Positions 23,921-35,423 of a DNA stretch of 64,000 nt are shown piece after piece. The stretch lies in assembly GCA_029717555.1 (NCBI GenBank), contig JAMDHS010000050.1:99409-163408 (forward strand), given 5' to 3'. A model generated the notes under the pieces. That model was not told the origin of the DNA. It saw nothing but the letters and a program-made list of their open reading frames with translations, and made no database searches. This DNA is from Peribolospora baueri (taxonomy: Eukaryota > Basidiomycota > Peribolosporomycetes > Peribolosporales > Peribolosporaceae). The position numbers and the translations under genes were made by a program. How positions within the stretch are numbered: the first letter of the stretch is position 1; the number at the start of each line of letters is the position of its first letter.

Positions 23921-24323
23921 ACTCTAAGCAGACTTAATCCATCCGTCCATCATCGATTGGACCGTGCGCGCGACGGGAGTCTCAGTCAGCCTGAGGACGT
24001 CCCTCGCTCATGATCACCGTCACCATGTGCGTGGGAAGGAAGACGACATGAGAGTCGTGTCTGGACAGATAGATGGCTTCCGGCACACCCTGGCATCGCA
24101 TCACCCGCCCGCGCCAGTGTCCTTGACAGACAGGAAGCGCACGGAGCGCAGCGAAGCCGCGACAGACAGACACAAACAAGTCAACGACGGCTAACCGTCG
24201 TGCCACTCCGGGCTCTTCCCTCTTCCCTCCATGTTTCCCAAATCAGTCGTTTCCGTCCTCCCGAAACCCTCCTTCCCCCGTCTCCCGCCCGTCGTCCCCC
24301 CGCCTTCGCCGTCAAGCTCGAGA
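23921..24323. other. Intergenic; nothing recognised
   Basis: Open frames on both strands have no family features. No RNA gene or repeat of the R family is visible here. Confidence 0.4.
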
Positions 24324-24794
24324 ATGGAGGAGAGCGTGGCCAGACGAGCACGCATGCGCACGGCAGCGATAAGGTCAAGATCGGCCCCACCTCTGACGCC
24401 GCGCGCGCCGCGCACGCCGGTCGTCGTCGATGACGACGACGACGTCGTCATCGACGTCGACGACCCCGGCTCCGCTGGAGGCGGTCCGGGTCCGGGCGTG
24501 CGGCTGGACACTGTTCGCCCCGCCGCTGAAGAGCGTCCCAGCGGGTCTGTAGAGGGACGAGAGACGGCGGCGGTGGGCTATGACGACGACTCGTGGTCTG
24601 CGCCTGGGGAGACCTCGACGGGGCCGACGGTCGTGGAGATCGAGTCGGAGGACACATGGGGCGTCCTACGCGACGCTGGTGGCACCTGTAGAAGGACGTT
24701 GCCGCCGCTGCCGCCCGACTTGCTCAACTTCGAGACGTGCGAGGTGGACGGGATGAACGGGTGTGTCAAGTGGGCCGGTGGCGCTTGTAGGTAA
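24324..24794 (+). CDS. Possible small acidic protein, unknown function
   Basis: A single open frame of about 156 codons starting MEESVARRARMR with G-rich context. It contains an Asp-rich run (VVVDDDDDVVIDVDD) and ends CVKWAGGACR. GC at third positions is high, which supports coding, but the opposite strand is also open for much of this region with equally high GC3 (frames at 24922-24578 and 24511-24191, separated by one stop). I cannot decide which strand, if either, is expressed. No family recognised. Confidence 0.25.
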   Translation: MEESVARRARMRTAAIRSRSAPPLTPRAPRTPVVVDDDDDVVIDVDDPGSAGGGPGPGVRLDTVRPAAEERPSGSVEGRETAAVGYDDDSWSAPGETSTGPTVVEIESEDTWGVLRDAGGTCRRTLPPLPPDLLNFETCEVDGMNGCVKWAGGACR

Positions 24795-25145
24795 ACGCTG
24801 TCGGTGTGCATCAGTTCAGCGCGGTGGGAAGCGGTGTGGCGTGGGACGATCCATAGCCGTACAAAGGTTTCGAATGATCCGGCACGTTTCCCCCTTTCGA
24901 CTCCATTCTTTCCTTCATTCAATCATCGCCCCGGCAAAGCGGTTGGTTTGCTCAAGCTTTGAGGTTTGTGGTTCGTACGGCTTTGCGTTTCACATGTATC
25001 TCATGTTGTGGATAAAAGGTTTCGAGATAGGTTGTCGCTGAGGCTTCCGCGTCTCTATGGCTGCGAGCGTGTCCTCACATGTAACTAGGGTCCGTGGAGA
25101 GTGTATGTATATATATCCACGCCCTGCCCGTGTCCCGTCTTCTAT
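24795..25145. other. Intergenic; nothing recognised
   Basis: Downstream flank of the membrane-anchored gene on the minus strand. A TATATATA-containing stretch lies at about 25104-25116. No coding or RNA gene seen. Confidence 0.4.
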
Positions 25146-25967
25146 TCAAGCCTTCTTCACCTCACTCGCTTCTATCGACTCGGCCCTCGCCCTCGCTCTG
25201 GCCCACGTCTCCTTGACAGCCGCATCGAGGAGGAAGCGGCCGTAGGCGCGATGGAGTCGGATGACCCAGCGCGGGATGACCTTTCCTTCCTCCCCGCGTC
25301 CCTCGCCATCCACGAGGGCGTAATCGTGGGCGGAGACGAAGCGGACTTGGACGAGCTCGTGCTCCTGCTCCTGTCGGCCGCGGCCGTCGTCGTCGTCGCT
25401 GCCGACGCTCATCTCGTGGCGACCACCGTCCATCAATCGCCAAGGGTAGCCCCACCGGGCGATGCGTTCAAAAAAGGCGACGACGTGGGGCGCCATGGAC
25501 CACGAGACGAGGAGAGGCACGTCGGCGCCCGGAGGGCGGACGACGGTGAAGACGCCGGAGAGGAGGACTTGGCCGGGGAAGAAGCCTTGCTCGCCCGCGT
25601 CGCCTGACGAGCCGTCTTTACCGAACATCCGCCCCTCGAATTGCATAGGTCCACTGGACAGGAACGTTCTCGCCCACCGCGCCTCGACCGAAGACGCGCT
25701 CGAGTCGCCCGGCGGCGACGCGGCGTCGTCGTCGATCAAGCCGGCCAGAGGCACATTGGCGGCGTAGACGTCGATATGAGGCGTGTGGAGCTTCCGAGTG
25801 GGGCGGGTGCCGTAGCCAGGTTTGCGGACGTGGACGGTAGTGGTCTCGTCGGGGGATAGAGGCGGGTAGGCTTGCTCGAGGGCGACGAGGCGGTGACGGA
25901 AGTAGGCGAGCGGAAGGGCGACGAGGCCGGTTGCGAAGAGGAAGAGACGGCGGCGGGCGAAGGACAT
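25146..25967 (-). CDS. Single-pass membrane-anchored protein, unknown function
   Basis: Intronless frame of 273 codons. The N-terminus is MSFARRRLFLFATGLVALPL, a basic start followed by one hydrophobic segment, so it should be membrane-anchored or carry a mitochondrial/ER signal anchor. The body contains WARTFLSSGPMQFEGRMFG and a C-terminal amphipathic, Arg-rich part (RFLLDAAVKETWARARARA). A Gly/Asp/Gln-rich insert sits at about residues 190-205. I do not recognise the family. It is divergent from ILV2 with 670 bp between the starts. The smooth codon use and the clean start and stop support a real gene. Confidence 0.65.
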   Translation of the reverse strand: MSFARRRLFLFATGLVALPLAYFRHRLVALEQAYPPLSPDETTTVHVRKPGYGTRPTRKLHTPHIDVYAANVPLAGLIDDDAASPPGDSSASSVEARWARTFLSSGPMQFEGRMFGKDGSSGDAGEQGFFPGQVLLSGVFTVVRPPGADVPLLVSWSMAPHVVAFFERIARWGYPWRLMDGGRHEMSVGSDDDDGRGRQEQEHELVQVRFVSAHDYALVDGEGRGEEGKVIPRWVIRLHRAYGRFLLDAAVKETWARARARAESIEASEVKKA

Positions 25968-26637
25968 GGCTGAGAGGGAGGACGTGGATGGGAATGAGGG
26001 GAGTGAGCCAGCTAGCTGGTTATGGAGGGCCAGTTAGCCGAGCGAGATTGTGTGTGTCTCTCTATCTCTCTATCTGCCTATCGTCGATCTATCTATCCAC
26101 GTCGACCCTCTCTCTCCTCTCGCCCGTAATGACTTGGTGGAGCTCGTGGAGCTCGTGGAGCATTCCAGCGCATGTGGCTGTCCTTGGCTTGGTCCTCGTC
26201 TCGAGCTCGAGAAGCACCCGCGCTGGGCCGTCGACGTCTCGCCGGGAGCGTGCGAATATGCGCACGTGCATACAACCCTAACCCTAGCCCATCTCCACTT
26301 GCCCGGCAGGCCCCCGGGAATTCGCGCGTGGAGACAAATGCCGGCATTTCTCCGCGAAGATCTCTCACTGACTGACTCGACTCGACTCGACTCGACCGGC
26401 GGCTCTTGAGCGCGGCACTGCCCACCGCCTATCTTTCCTTCCCCCTCCATCTCTCTTCTGCCAGTTTCAGTACTCCGTTCCCCTCCCGGACACCTCAGAC
26501 GCTCGTCGCCTACGCCTCGCCACGACGCAAGTGGAAGGAAAAGCAAAAAGAAAAGGACAGCCGAGAAGGAACTCGTCGCTAGACAAGCTTCGTCCATCCT
26601 CTGGCGCTCGCGCTCGCTCGCCAACACCTCCCCACAA
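25968..26637. promoter_or_regulatory. Divergent promoter region of the membrane-anchored gene and ILV2
   Basis: The 670-bp region contains low-complexity blocks: TCTATCTCTCTATCTGCCTA near 26060, GTGGAGCTC units near 26140, a telomere-like AACCCTAACCCTAG at 26275-26288, and CGACT units at 26374-26396. CCCTAA-type sites bind Rap1/Tbf1-like factors in some fungi, but that role here is only an inference. Confidence 0.4.
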
Positions 26638-29167
26638 ATGTCGTCGCCCTTCACCAGGCACCTCGCCGCCGCCTCCCGGCGGTCTGGCGTCCTTCTCTCC
26701 ACCGCCCCTTCCGCCAGCACGTCATGCTCTGCCTCCCGACCGACCGCCCTCGCCGCTTTCTCCACCACCGCGCCGACGAGCCGCAGGACCACCACCACCA
26801 CCACCACTCAGGTTCTCGAGCTCAAGCCCGGCTTCCGGGAACGGAGCCGGTACCTGAGCAGTGGGAATGCCAGCAGGGCCGCCGCTGAAGTGTGAGTGCG
26901 AGTGCTCGTCCTCATGCTTGTCCTCGTCCTCGTCCTTCGTCTTCCAGTGCCATTTCTCCGAGCGCTCGCTCACTCTCACTTGCCTTGGTTTGCTATGGTC
27001 TGCGCTTCTTGCTCCTGTTCCGTCGTCATGCCCAGTCGACCAGCTCCGGCGCCCGCTTTCCAGCATGAGCAGCCGCCTTCGGCCGAGCCGGCGCCTCTCG
27101 CCAAACGACAACCCGCTGCTCTCGACCACACCTTCGTCGGCATGTCCGGCGGCCAGATCTTCCACGAGATGATGCTCCGACACAATGTCAAGCACATCTT
27201 CGGCTACCCCGGCGGCGCCATTCTGCCCGTCTTCGATGCCATCTACAACTCGAGCCATTTCGATTTCATTCTCCCCCGCCACGAGCAAGGCGCCGGCCAC
27301 ATGGCCGAAGGCTACGCTCGCGTCACGGGCAAGCCTGGCGTCGTTCTCGTCACCTCCGGTCCTGGCGCCACGAACGTCATCACGCCCATGCAGGACGCCC
27401 TTTCCGACGGCACGCCTATGGTCGTCTTCACCGGTCAGGTCGCCACGTCGGCCATCGGCTCTGACGCCTTCCAGGAGGCCGACGTCGTGGGTATCAGCCG
27501 CAGCTGCACCAAGTGGAACGTCATGGTCAAGGACATCACCGAGCTTCCTCGGAGGATCAACGAGGCGTTCAAGATCGCCACCAGCGGCCGTCCTGGCCCC
27601 GTTCTCGTCGACCTGCCCAAGGACGTCACCGCCGGCATCCTCCGACAGCCCCTTCCCTTCAAGAGCACCACTCCCGAGCTCTCCACCCTTCCTTCTCGCC
27701 CCTCCGCCGCTCGCATCCGGCAGCCTGCCATGTCTCCATCGGAGCACACCGACTCGGGTGCCGGCGAGCTCTCCTCGACGATGATGCAGGCCGCTGAACT
27801 GATCCGAAACGCCAAGCGACCGATCGTCTACGCCGGTCAAGGTATCCTCAGCCGACCCGACGGCCCCAAGCTCCTGGCTCGCCTTTGCGCGGAAGCCAAC
27901 ATCCCCGTAACCACGACCATCCAAGGTCTCGGCGCGTTTGATGAGCTGGACGAGCGGTCGCTGCACATGCTCGGCATGCACGGCTCCGCGTACGCCAACC
28001 TGGCGATGCAGGACGCCGACGTGATCATCGCTCTCGGCGCGCGTTTCGACGACCGCGTCACGGGCAAGGTGGAGACGTTCGCTCCTCACGCTCGTGCCGC
28101 CGCCCTCGAGGGACGAGGAGGCATCATCCACTTTGAGATCATGCCCAAGAACATCAACAAAGTGGTCCAGGCCACGTGCGCCATCGAGGGCGACGTCGTC
28201 CAGAACCTTGCCGCCATCCTTCCCCATGTCGTCTCTCAACCCGCTCCGCCACGCAAGGAGTGGTTCGAGAAGATCAAAGGTTGGAAGGCGCAATACCCAT
28301 TCACGTACGAGCCCAGCGACCCCAAGAAGGGCGAACTCCTCAAGCCTCAGGAGGTAATCGAGGAGCTGGACAGGCAGGCCGAAGCGATCGGCAAGGAGAA
28401 CGTCATCATCACCACCGGTGTCGGTCAGCATCAGATGTGGGCCGCTCAGCACTACCGCTGGAGGCATCCTCGCTCGATGGGTGTGTATCGGGTTTCCTTC
28501 CGAACATTAGACCGTGTTCAAGCGAACTGACGTGATCACCCCACCCCGGCTTGGGCTTTTCCTCCACCCCACAGTCACCTCCGGTGGTCTTGGAACGATG
28601 GGCTACGGCCTCCCGTCAGCCATCGGCGCCAAGGTGGCCGCTTCTGAGAAGATCGTCGTCGACATTGACGGCGACGCCAGCTTGAGCATGACCGCTATGG
28701 AGCTTGCTACGGCTTCCGCTTTCAACATTGGCGTGAAGGTGAGCGTGCGAGCTTGACTGGGAAAGAGACGGTGTCAGGAGATCGAGTCAGACGCATTTTG
28801 TTCACCCGCTCGCTCCTGTTTCTCAACCGCGACTTATCCGGGCCATCAGGTGCTCGTGCTGGACAACAAGTTCTCCGGCATGGTCAAGCAGTGGCAAGCT
28901 CTCTTCTACGACGACCGCTACTCCCACTCGGAGATGAAGAACCCGGACTTTGTCAAGCTGGCAGAGTCGATGGACATCAAGGGCATTCGCGTCTCTAATC
29001 TCGACGAGCTCCCCGCGGCGATGGACGAGTTCTTGAGCCACGATGGGCCGGTGCTCATGCACGCCTTTGTGCAGAACGAGCACGTTTACCCCATGGTGGC
29101 CGCCGGCAAGGCCTTGCACGAGCAGCTCGTTCACCCGCGTCTGCGCGAGGGCGCTGGCAAGCCTTGA
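26638..29167 (+). CDS. ILV2: Acetolactate synthase catalytic subunit, mitochondrial
   Basis: ThDP enzyme that makes acetolactate or acetohydroxybutyrate, the first shared step of valine, leucine and isoleucine synthesis, and the target of sulfonylurea-type inhibitors. Four exons join exactly: 26638-26891, 27036-28480, 28575-28738 and 28850-29167. The first encodes a Ser/Thr/Arg-rich transit peptide. The core has FGYPGGAILPVFDAI, then HEQGAGHMAEGYAR with the catalytic Glu codon at 27283-27285, SGPGATNV, ALGARFDDRVTG, the ThDP-binding stretch DIDGDASLSMTAMELATA and LVLDNKFSGMVKQWQ. The conserved Trp of the inhibitor site is at 28892-28894. The usual FNMT after GDAS is LSMT here, and the NNEEQG of many homologues is DNKFSG; these are divergent but conservative. 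About 727 residues. Confidence 0.95.
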
Positions 29168-29943
29168 GAGTGCGCGGTCGTTCGTTCGTCTCGCTGGTCC
29201 TTTTCCCTGCGTCGCGTCGTACTCGTTCGTTCCTCGCGGAGGCACCGGTACTATTTATGCAAGCTACAACTCCCAACGACTTCCATCTTGGATCCTGGTG
29301 CTTCTGCTTCTGGACTCTGCCCATCTCGCCATTGGGATTGCTTTCCCAGCGTGACTCGATCCTCCGTCATTTGCCGCCCTCGTCTTTCCTTTCCTTCCCC
29401 ATTGCTTATCTCTGATTTCTCCCTCGACGCCCTTTTTGGTCTGTATTATGCATGTCGCCTGTCCATCGTACATCGGGGCCTTCCCTTTCGTGAGCTTGGT
29501 CCTCTCTCGTCCACCTGCTGCTGCGTCTTTGCGAAATGACCGGCACGGGCACGGGCCCCCCAAAAAGAGTGCAATTGCATTCTCCCTGGTTCTCGTTCAC
29601 GTGCTTGCCTCGTCTCGCTCTCGTTCACTTGCTTGCCTCGTCCCGCGTAACGTTCGACGTCGATGCCGCTTGACTTCTTCTCGAGATCAAGCCTGGAGTG
29701 AATTTCCATAAGGAGCTTCACTTAAGACTCCGGTCAGCGTCGAGAAGTGGCCCGGGCGCAGACGGGGCGATTCGCCGCAGCGAAAGACCACGACCCGTAC
29801 GTCGTCTGTCCGTCCGTCAGTCCGCGAGCGTGATCAAAAAAAAGTCAAATCCTGAGCTCTTCCATCCACCACCACTCCATCGTCCTCCCTCCCGCTCCCA
29901 TCCCTTTCCCTCTCCCTCTCCCTCTCTTCGCCCGCCGTCCACC
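29168..29943. other. ILV2 downstream and metaxin-like upstream region
   Basis: No gene seen. The region is pyrimidine-rich just before 29944 (runs of CCTCTC), typical of fungal 5' leaders. Confidence 0.45.
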
Positions 29944-31528
29944 ATGTCCTCCAAACCGGACAACATCCGCCTCCGCCCAACTCTTCCAATCCCAGCCTTT
30001 GTAAAACGCGTCTTCGCAGCCTTTCCACTCTACCACCTCCCTTCTTCCCCCGCCGCCGCCGTGGCTTTCCCGCCCGTGACGCCGGCGCCGGAAGTGCCGA
30101 GGCTTTTTGTCGTCGGCAAGGAGGAGGGCGGCAAGCATTTTGAGAAGAAGGAGGTGGGAGGGGGAGACTCTAAGAAGGAAAGGGGCCGTTCCCCCTCGTC
30201 GGCGACGGGCGCGTCCACAACATCTTCCCGCGGTGGCCCTTGGCCGTCATCCGACCAGCTATGCCTCCGATGGCAGATGGAGCTTCTCTTCGCTGGCGTG
30301 GAGTTTGAGACGGTTTGGGTGGACGAGCAGGAGGTGGTCATGGGTCGGACGGCGGGCTTGGGAGGAGATGGCGGTGAGTCAACCCCACGCTCGCTTCTTC
30401 GGCCACGGAAACGATGCTGAGGTGCCGATCCCTCTTTTTTCTTTTGTCTTCCCTTCCTCCCTTTATCCTCTCCTGTCCATTTGGATTATACGACATCTAT
30501 CGACGATAGGTCGTCTTCCCGTCCTCCACGCCCCCTCCGCGACCACAGCTCCAGTCCTCGTCTCCGCCTCCCAGCTACCTGACTACATGCGATCCCGCGA
30601 GGCGCAGAAACGCTTGGGGCGTGAGCAGGAGGAGAATGAGCGGGGACATCGGGAGGAAGACGAGGGAGATGGGTTCGTGAGCGAGGAGGCTAGGTTGGAG
30701 GCCAAGGCTTGGGACAGCTTGCTCGGTACGAGGGTTCGTGCGGCTTTGGTGAGCCTCTCTTTCCGTTTGGTCTCGCCGGCCGTGTTCGTCGTTTTGGACG
30801 TCCTACTCTGGTTCGGTAGCGAGCCCCTTTTTTCACGCTTCTGCGTGCTCAACGTCCATTCATGGACTTGCCCGCCTTCCATGCTCTGCCAGCTTCTCCA
30901 CTCCCTCCCCGACCCAGACGCCGCCGCGGCGAGCGGACCTGTCCAAGAGCTCCCCTACTTTACCTCCCTCCTCCACTCTCACCTTCTCTCTCTCTCCCAA
31001 GCGCGCACCCTCTCTGAGATCTCTTGTCTCTCGACCCCCAAACCTGTCTCTTCCCCCGGCTCGCTCTTCGGTCTCGTCGGATGGTTCTTTGGCAGCGAGG
31101 GTGAGATGGACAGGGCAACGGGGGGAGCGGTGGATGTGGAGGAGGTGGAGAGGAAAGGTAGGGAGGGGCTCGATGCTATCGGGCGGAGGATGGAGGAGGA
31201 GGGGGAGGGAGCAGAGAGGAAATGGTTCTTGGGCAGCAGGTGAGCGAAGCGCGTCTCTGTCGCCCCTCGTCTCCGTCTCTCTCTATTCCCGAGACGCCGT
31301 TTGACCAATGAAAGTGCTGCGACTTTCGCTGACGCTTTGTGCGCTTTCCTCCCCTCCCTCCACCGCAGCCGCCCAACCTCTCTGGACGCACACCTTTTCT
31401 CTATCCTCCACGTCCTCCTTTCCTCCGAAAAGATGCAGGACAGCCCTCTCCGGGACGCGGTGAACAAGCACCCGGTGCTGAAAAAGTGGACCAGAAGGGT
31501 GTACGATGAAAGGGTCAAAGGCAGATAG
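29944..31528 (+). CDS. Metaxin-like component of the mitochondrial outer-membrane sorting machinery
   Basis: Three exons: 29944-30373, 30510-31239 and 31369-31528. The N-terminal part has LCLRWQMELLFAGVEFETV and, across the first intron, GRLPVL, the thioredoxin-fold pattern of metaxin/Sam37-type GST-like proteins. The C-terminal exon gives RPTSLDAHLFSILHVLL and HPVLKKWTRRVYDE, matching the metaxin C-terminal helical domain (PTSLDA then a buried helix). Such proteins sit on the cytosolic face of the SAM complex that inserts beta-barrels. Two low-complexity insertions (residues about 60-85 and about 175-195) lengthen it. The stretch 30749-30890 begins with GTGAGC and could be a further intron read through in frame, so the middle of the protein is uncertain. 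Whether it is the Sam35, Sam37 or metaxin type is not decided. Confidence 0.75.
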
Positions 31529-31786
31529 TCCCATCGGTCGGACGGAATGCGCGTCGCCCCAGACTTTTATATCTTTATTTAATTAGAGCTTTTGCTGTTA
31601 GTAAGGTCCGTTCTATCGTCGCAGACGCGCAGACCACACTGCCCGAGCACGAGGAAAGAAAGATATAACTTGGGTGACAAAGTGGCCCCACGAGCCCACG
31701 CCATCGTGACGTCCCAGATAGCTTTTCAAAGCCTGCGTACACGGATGACGTGCCACGCCTTCTGCCCTCGTTCGTCCATCCTTTGC

Positions 31787-33197
31787 TCATTTAGCTTCGC
31801 CGTCCGCTGACGCGTCCTCCGGAGTCCAGAGTGTCTCTCCCTTCCTGTTCTCGACGCGCTGGAAGTACCTCATCGGTAGGATGCCAGTGTCGCCAACACC
31901 GCGGGTGAGGATGACGCCGTTGGTGGAGAGATGGAATGGGATGCCGTCTGAAACGAGGCGGCGGAAGAAAAAAGCAACAAAAAAAGTTTAAGTTAGCAGG
32001 GGGTCAGCGACCGGACGAGAGAGTTCGTTTATCGAGACGTCGACCGGTATCCAAGGCGGCGATGGAGACGGTGATGCGAAAAGCCCACCCTGGAGAGCTC
32101 GTTTGATATCGATGCAGATGAAGACGGAGCAATTCTTCCGCATTCCTTGTCGCACCACGACCGCCGGAGGAAAGCGAGCGTCAGTCAAGCCGTTCGACAC
32201 CCTGTGACCCGAGCTTTCGAGGTGCCCGTCCCCACGGAGCTAACGAGGCGGCACGCCCACTCACCGCTAATGACGCCCTCCTCCCCATACTTTCCGCTGG
32301 CACAGTGTATATGAGTACGCTTCATGACAGACAAACCGCCACTCTGACGTATCTTCTCCCACGCCGCCAGGTCCGTGCCGTGTATAACTCGCTCCGGGAC
32401 CGGCAGAGAGGTGGGGTCGTCGAGAGAGATGGACTGCAGCTCGAGGTCGGGCATCTGGGTGAGGAGAGGATCGAAGCGGGTCGCAAAGGGAGGGAAAGAA
32501 AAGCAACTATGTCAACGAACTGGGCGAGCGTGGTTTGACTTTGGGCCCATCATACGCGCACCTCAATGGAATGTCCCTGTGTCGCTCGAATCCACCATTC
32601 TCCTTCCATGCCGTCTCTCATCTCCTTACACCCCGCCAACTTTGGCAAAGACAGTGATAGTGGTGATGACGATGATAATGATCTTTTACCTTTTTCTATG
32701 CCTTTGCCCTTTCCGCCATCGCCGGTGTCCGATGAAGACATGGGCTCCCATTTGAGCTCGAACCGCTTCTTCTCGTTGTCGTCCACGACCCTCCTCACGT
32801 CTTCCATCGTCGGACCCTTGATCGCCTTGGCCCCCTCTCTCAGCCCCACGCCCCCCTCCTGCTCCCGTCCTCCGACCCTTTCATCATCCACCTTGCCAGC
32901 CGTCGCCTTCGCGTCCGCGCCGTCATCACCCACGTCCACCTTCCTAACCTTGGGCCTCGACAGCACCTCGGCGACCCTCACAAAACCATCCGAGCGCACG
33001 CCGAGGCCTTCCTTGTGCGCGCCGTGGCGGAGGAGGTAGGAGAGCGCCTTGGAGAGCTGCACGTCCGGAGGCTGCGAACGCGGGTCTCGGCGGTGGTGCG
33101 GCCCTCCTCTCCCTTGTCCCCGAACCCGTTGGCCTCCTCCTCCTCGACCGGTTGGAGGGTCTTGTCCGTGCCCTGACTTGGATGCCGGCTGGACCAT
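31787..33197 (-). CDS. TPT1: tRNA 2'-phosphotransferase
   Basis: Removes the 2'-phosphate left at tRNA splice junctions, using NAD+. The N-terminus is Gly/Arg-rich; then LSKALSYLLRHGAHKEGL and SDGFVRVAEVL of the Tpt1/KptA fold, a charged insert of about 35 residues, TMEDVRRVV..NEKKRFEL and WWIRATQGHSIE. Downstream exons give RVIHGTDLAAWEKI..GGLSVMKRTHIH, GMRKNCSVFICIDIKRAL, and the end DGIPFHLSTNGVILTRG..G.LPMRYFQRVE. The catalytic Arg/His positions of the family (LLRHG, ATQGHS, GMRKN) are all present. Start at 33197 (MVQPASK) is preferred because it has A at -3 and G at +4; an upstream in-frame ATG at 33260 has a poor context. Convergent with the metaxin-like gene, 258 bp apart. Confidence 0.9.
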
Positions 33198-33604
33198 GCT
33201 GAACGTTTGCAAGCGAGCTTCGGCCAGAGGCGAGCGAGAAGGACAGGGCGTGTCGGGCATGGACGACCAAATCGCCCTCCCTCCCCCTCCACGCCATCCT
33301 CACCCTCACCTCGCTCACGGTCTTCTTGCCGCAGGAAGCGATCGCGACGAACGTTTGCCGCAATCTTTCGCCTCGCACGGGCCCGCCCGACTCTCCCGCC
33401 CAACCGCATGCTCTTCTCACGTTTTCCGAGCTCATCCTGATGGGATCCAACTCCAGTGTTTGTAATGGAAACCATCCCGGTGCAAGGGACTCATCCACAC
33501 GTCGGAAATGCTCACAAAGAAGGACGCAGAAACAAACTGATGCCGCGGAACTCGCGTGCATTGCACAATCGGCGTGAGTGACTCGCGACGACGGACCGAA
33601 CAGA
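33198..33604. other. TPT1 upstream region, between TPT1 and REX4
   Basis: Long minus-strand frames cross this stretch but overlap real exons of the neighbours in the wrong register and have no motifs. Taken as TPT1 promoter and REX4 downstream flank. Confidence 0.45.
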
Positions 33605-35248
33605 TCACAACCCTTCCTTCCACCAACCCTCTTTCGCCTTCGGCTTCGCCTTCCCGCCCCCCGTCTCCCCATTCTTTCTCTTTCGTTTCGAACCAGCCAA
33701 GCGGTTTGTCCGCGTCGCTTGAGAGTCTTGCTCTCCCTCGATCGCTTCCTCCGCCTCTGCACCACCCCCACCGGTAGCCTTGCCCTTGCCCTGGCCCTTG
33801 CCTTTGCCCTTCCCCTTTGCATCCACCTTGCCCGACCACATCCTCATGGTCGACCTCATAGAAGCCTCCCACGCGTCCTTATGCGCCCGGTAGATGCCCA
33901 TCGTCGCTCTGGCGTCCTCGACGGAAGAGTGCTCGGAGCCTTGGATTTCGATGCCGAGGACGAGTCGGGCCAGGTTCTTCAGCGACGGGTGCTTCGTCTT
34001 GGCCAGTTCGCGGAGGGGAGCAAAGGTTGATGTGTCTCGGAGAAGGGGACGAGGATGGGTAAGGAGGAGTGCCTGTGCGCGGAACCAATATCAGAAGCGA
34101 CCGAAGCTGTGAGTGGACGGAAGGCCAGAAGTGATAGAGGGCGTCGGGCCAGAGCTTTCCAACTCCTCTTCTCCTTACCTTGAGGTCATTGTGCACGGCG
34201 TGTCCGACGAGGATTCGGTCTTTGATCAGATCGGCCACCTCTTTCTGAACCTCCGCGAACGTCGGTGCTTTATGAGTTTGGCCGCGTCAAGTAGTCGAGT
34301 AAAGGAGAAAGGAGAGCAAGGACGGTGAGGATGAGCGGCGAGCCTATGAATAAATGGCCGATCCATCCGGTTGGCTCTCCAGATGAAAACCGCTTCTCGT
34401 CTCGACTAACCTCCGACCAGATCCGAGCTCCTAACGCCGGACACCCAAGTGCGGTAATCGGTGACCTTTTCCATCGGTCGCACGAACTGGTCGAGCACGA
34501 GGCCGCCGTGGTAATTGACAATGGAGATGCGGGCGAGGATGGATTCCGCGCCTTGGGGACCGACGCCTACCATCTCGCAGTCGATGGCGATATATCGGCC
34601 CGGCCTGATGCAAGCGCACGAGTAAGGAACAGAAGAAACGGCGGATTTATAAGTGAGCGTGGTGGAAGGGCCCAGGCAATGCGATGCCAGAGAATGGTTA
34701 AAAAATTCCGCTCACTCTGCTTTCTCGCCATCCTTGAAGCTCCCAAACACTTTCGTCATTTTCCTGCCCGCAGACCTTCCGGCTTGCGCCGCAATCTCGT
34801 CGTCTCTAGCCTTTGCCTTGCCCTTATCCTTCGTAGACATTTCCGCGCGTACGAGTGCAAGATCCTCCGGCGAAAGATCGTCGGCGAACCATAGTGCAGA
34901 CGCGGACGTACTGGCCGATGAGATGGTCCGACTTTTATTGCTGTCTTGTTCGCGTCCAGCGATTTGCTGAGCGCCGTTCAATTTCCGCTTTTTCGTAGAC
35001 GATCCCAAGGCATGGCCGGATTCGGAGATGGCAGAAGAGCTGGCCTTTACCGCCTTATGAACAGACAAGGTGACCGTGTGTGCCTGTTTCTGTCCAGGCG
35101 ACGAGGAAGGCGAGTGAGCCAAGCTGTCCTGACAAGGGGTGTCCGCATGCAAATCAATGACGATCCAGACATATCTCACCTTCTTTACACGCTTAAGGGC
35201 GGCCGACGCCGCCTTCTTCCTTTTGTCCTCTGTCGTCGCCTTGGACAT
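33605..35248 (-). CDS. REX4: RNA exonuclease 4, DEDDh family
   Basis: Nuclear 3'-5' exonuclease of pre-rRNA processing. Exon 1 (35248-35180, [12 protein letters not shown]) is basic; the join to 35089 gives VKKKQAHTV. After a disordered Ser/Lys-rich stretch, exon 3 continues [16 protein letters not shown] (DE pair of motif Exo I), then LVLDQFVRP and [22 protein letters not shown] and [10 protein letters not shown] (Exo II Asp), and [18 protein letters not shown] (Exo III His and Asp). The C-terminal tail is a Lys/Gly run ([13 protein letters not shown]) followed by a nuclear-signal-like SKRKRKN. All five DEDDh residues are present. The tail is longer and more repetitive than in yeast Rex4. 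Confidence 0.92.
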
Positions 35249-35423
35249 GGCCGTGCGTTTGAGGAGGGTTCTCGCCGGAGAAAGTCAGTCGGGGGGTCCT
35301 TGGAATAACCTGCGGTAAACGGCGTTAGGCGGACATACCCGGGGCGACCAGGCTTAGGTCGAGGAACTGGCCCCAGAGTCAGGACTGCTGACAGGGAAAT
35401 TAAATATAGAGACAGGGCAATTT

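Noticed and set aside
24231-24323. Upstream extension of the acidic plus-strand frame
   Set aside because: Pro/Ser-rich leader-like sequence; the internal ATG at 24324 has a better context, and the gene itself is doubtful.
26722-28467. 581-codon open frame on the minus strand
   Set aside because: It is antisense to ILV2. High GC3 in ILV2 suppresses stops on the other strand; the translation has no domain and ILV2 exon joins are exact.
32944-33822. 292-codon minus-strand frame
   Set aside because: It overlaps TPT1 exon 1 and the REX4 end in a different register and shows only Arg-rich low complexity.
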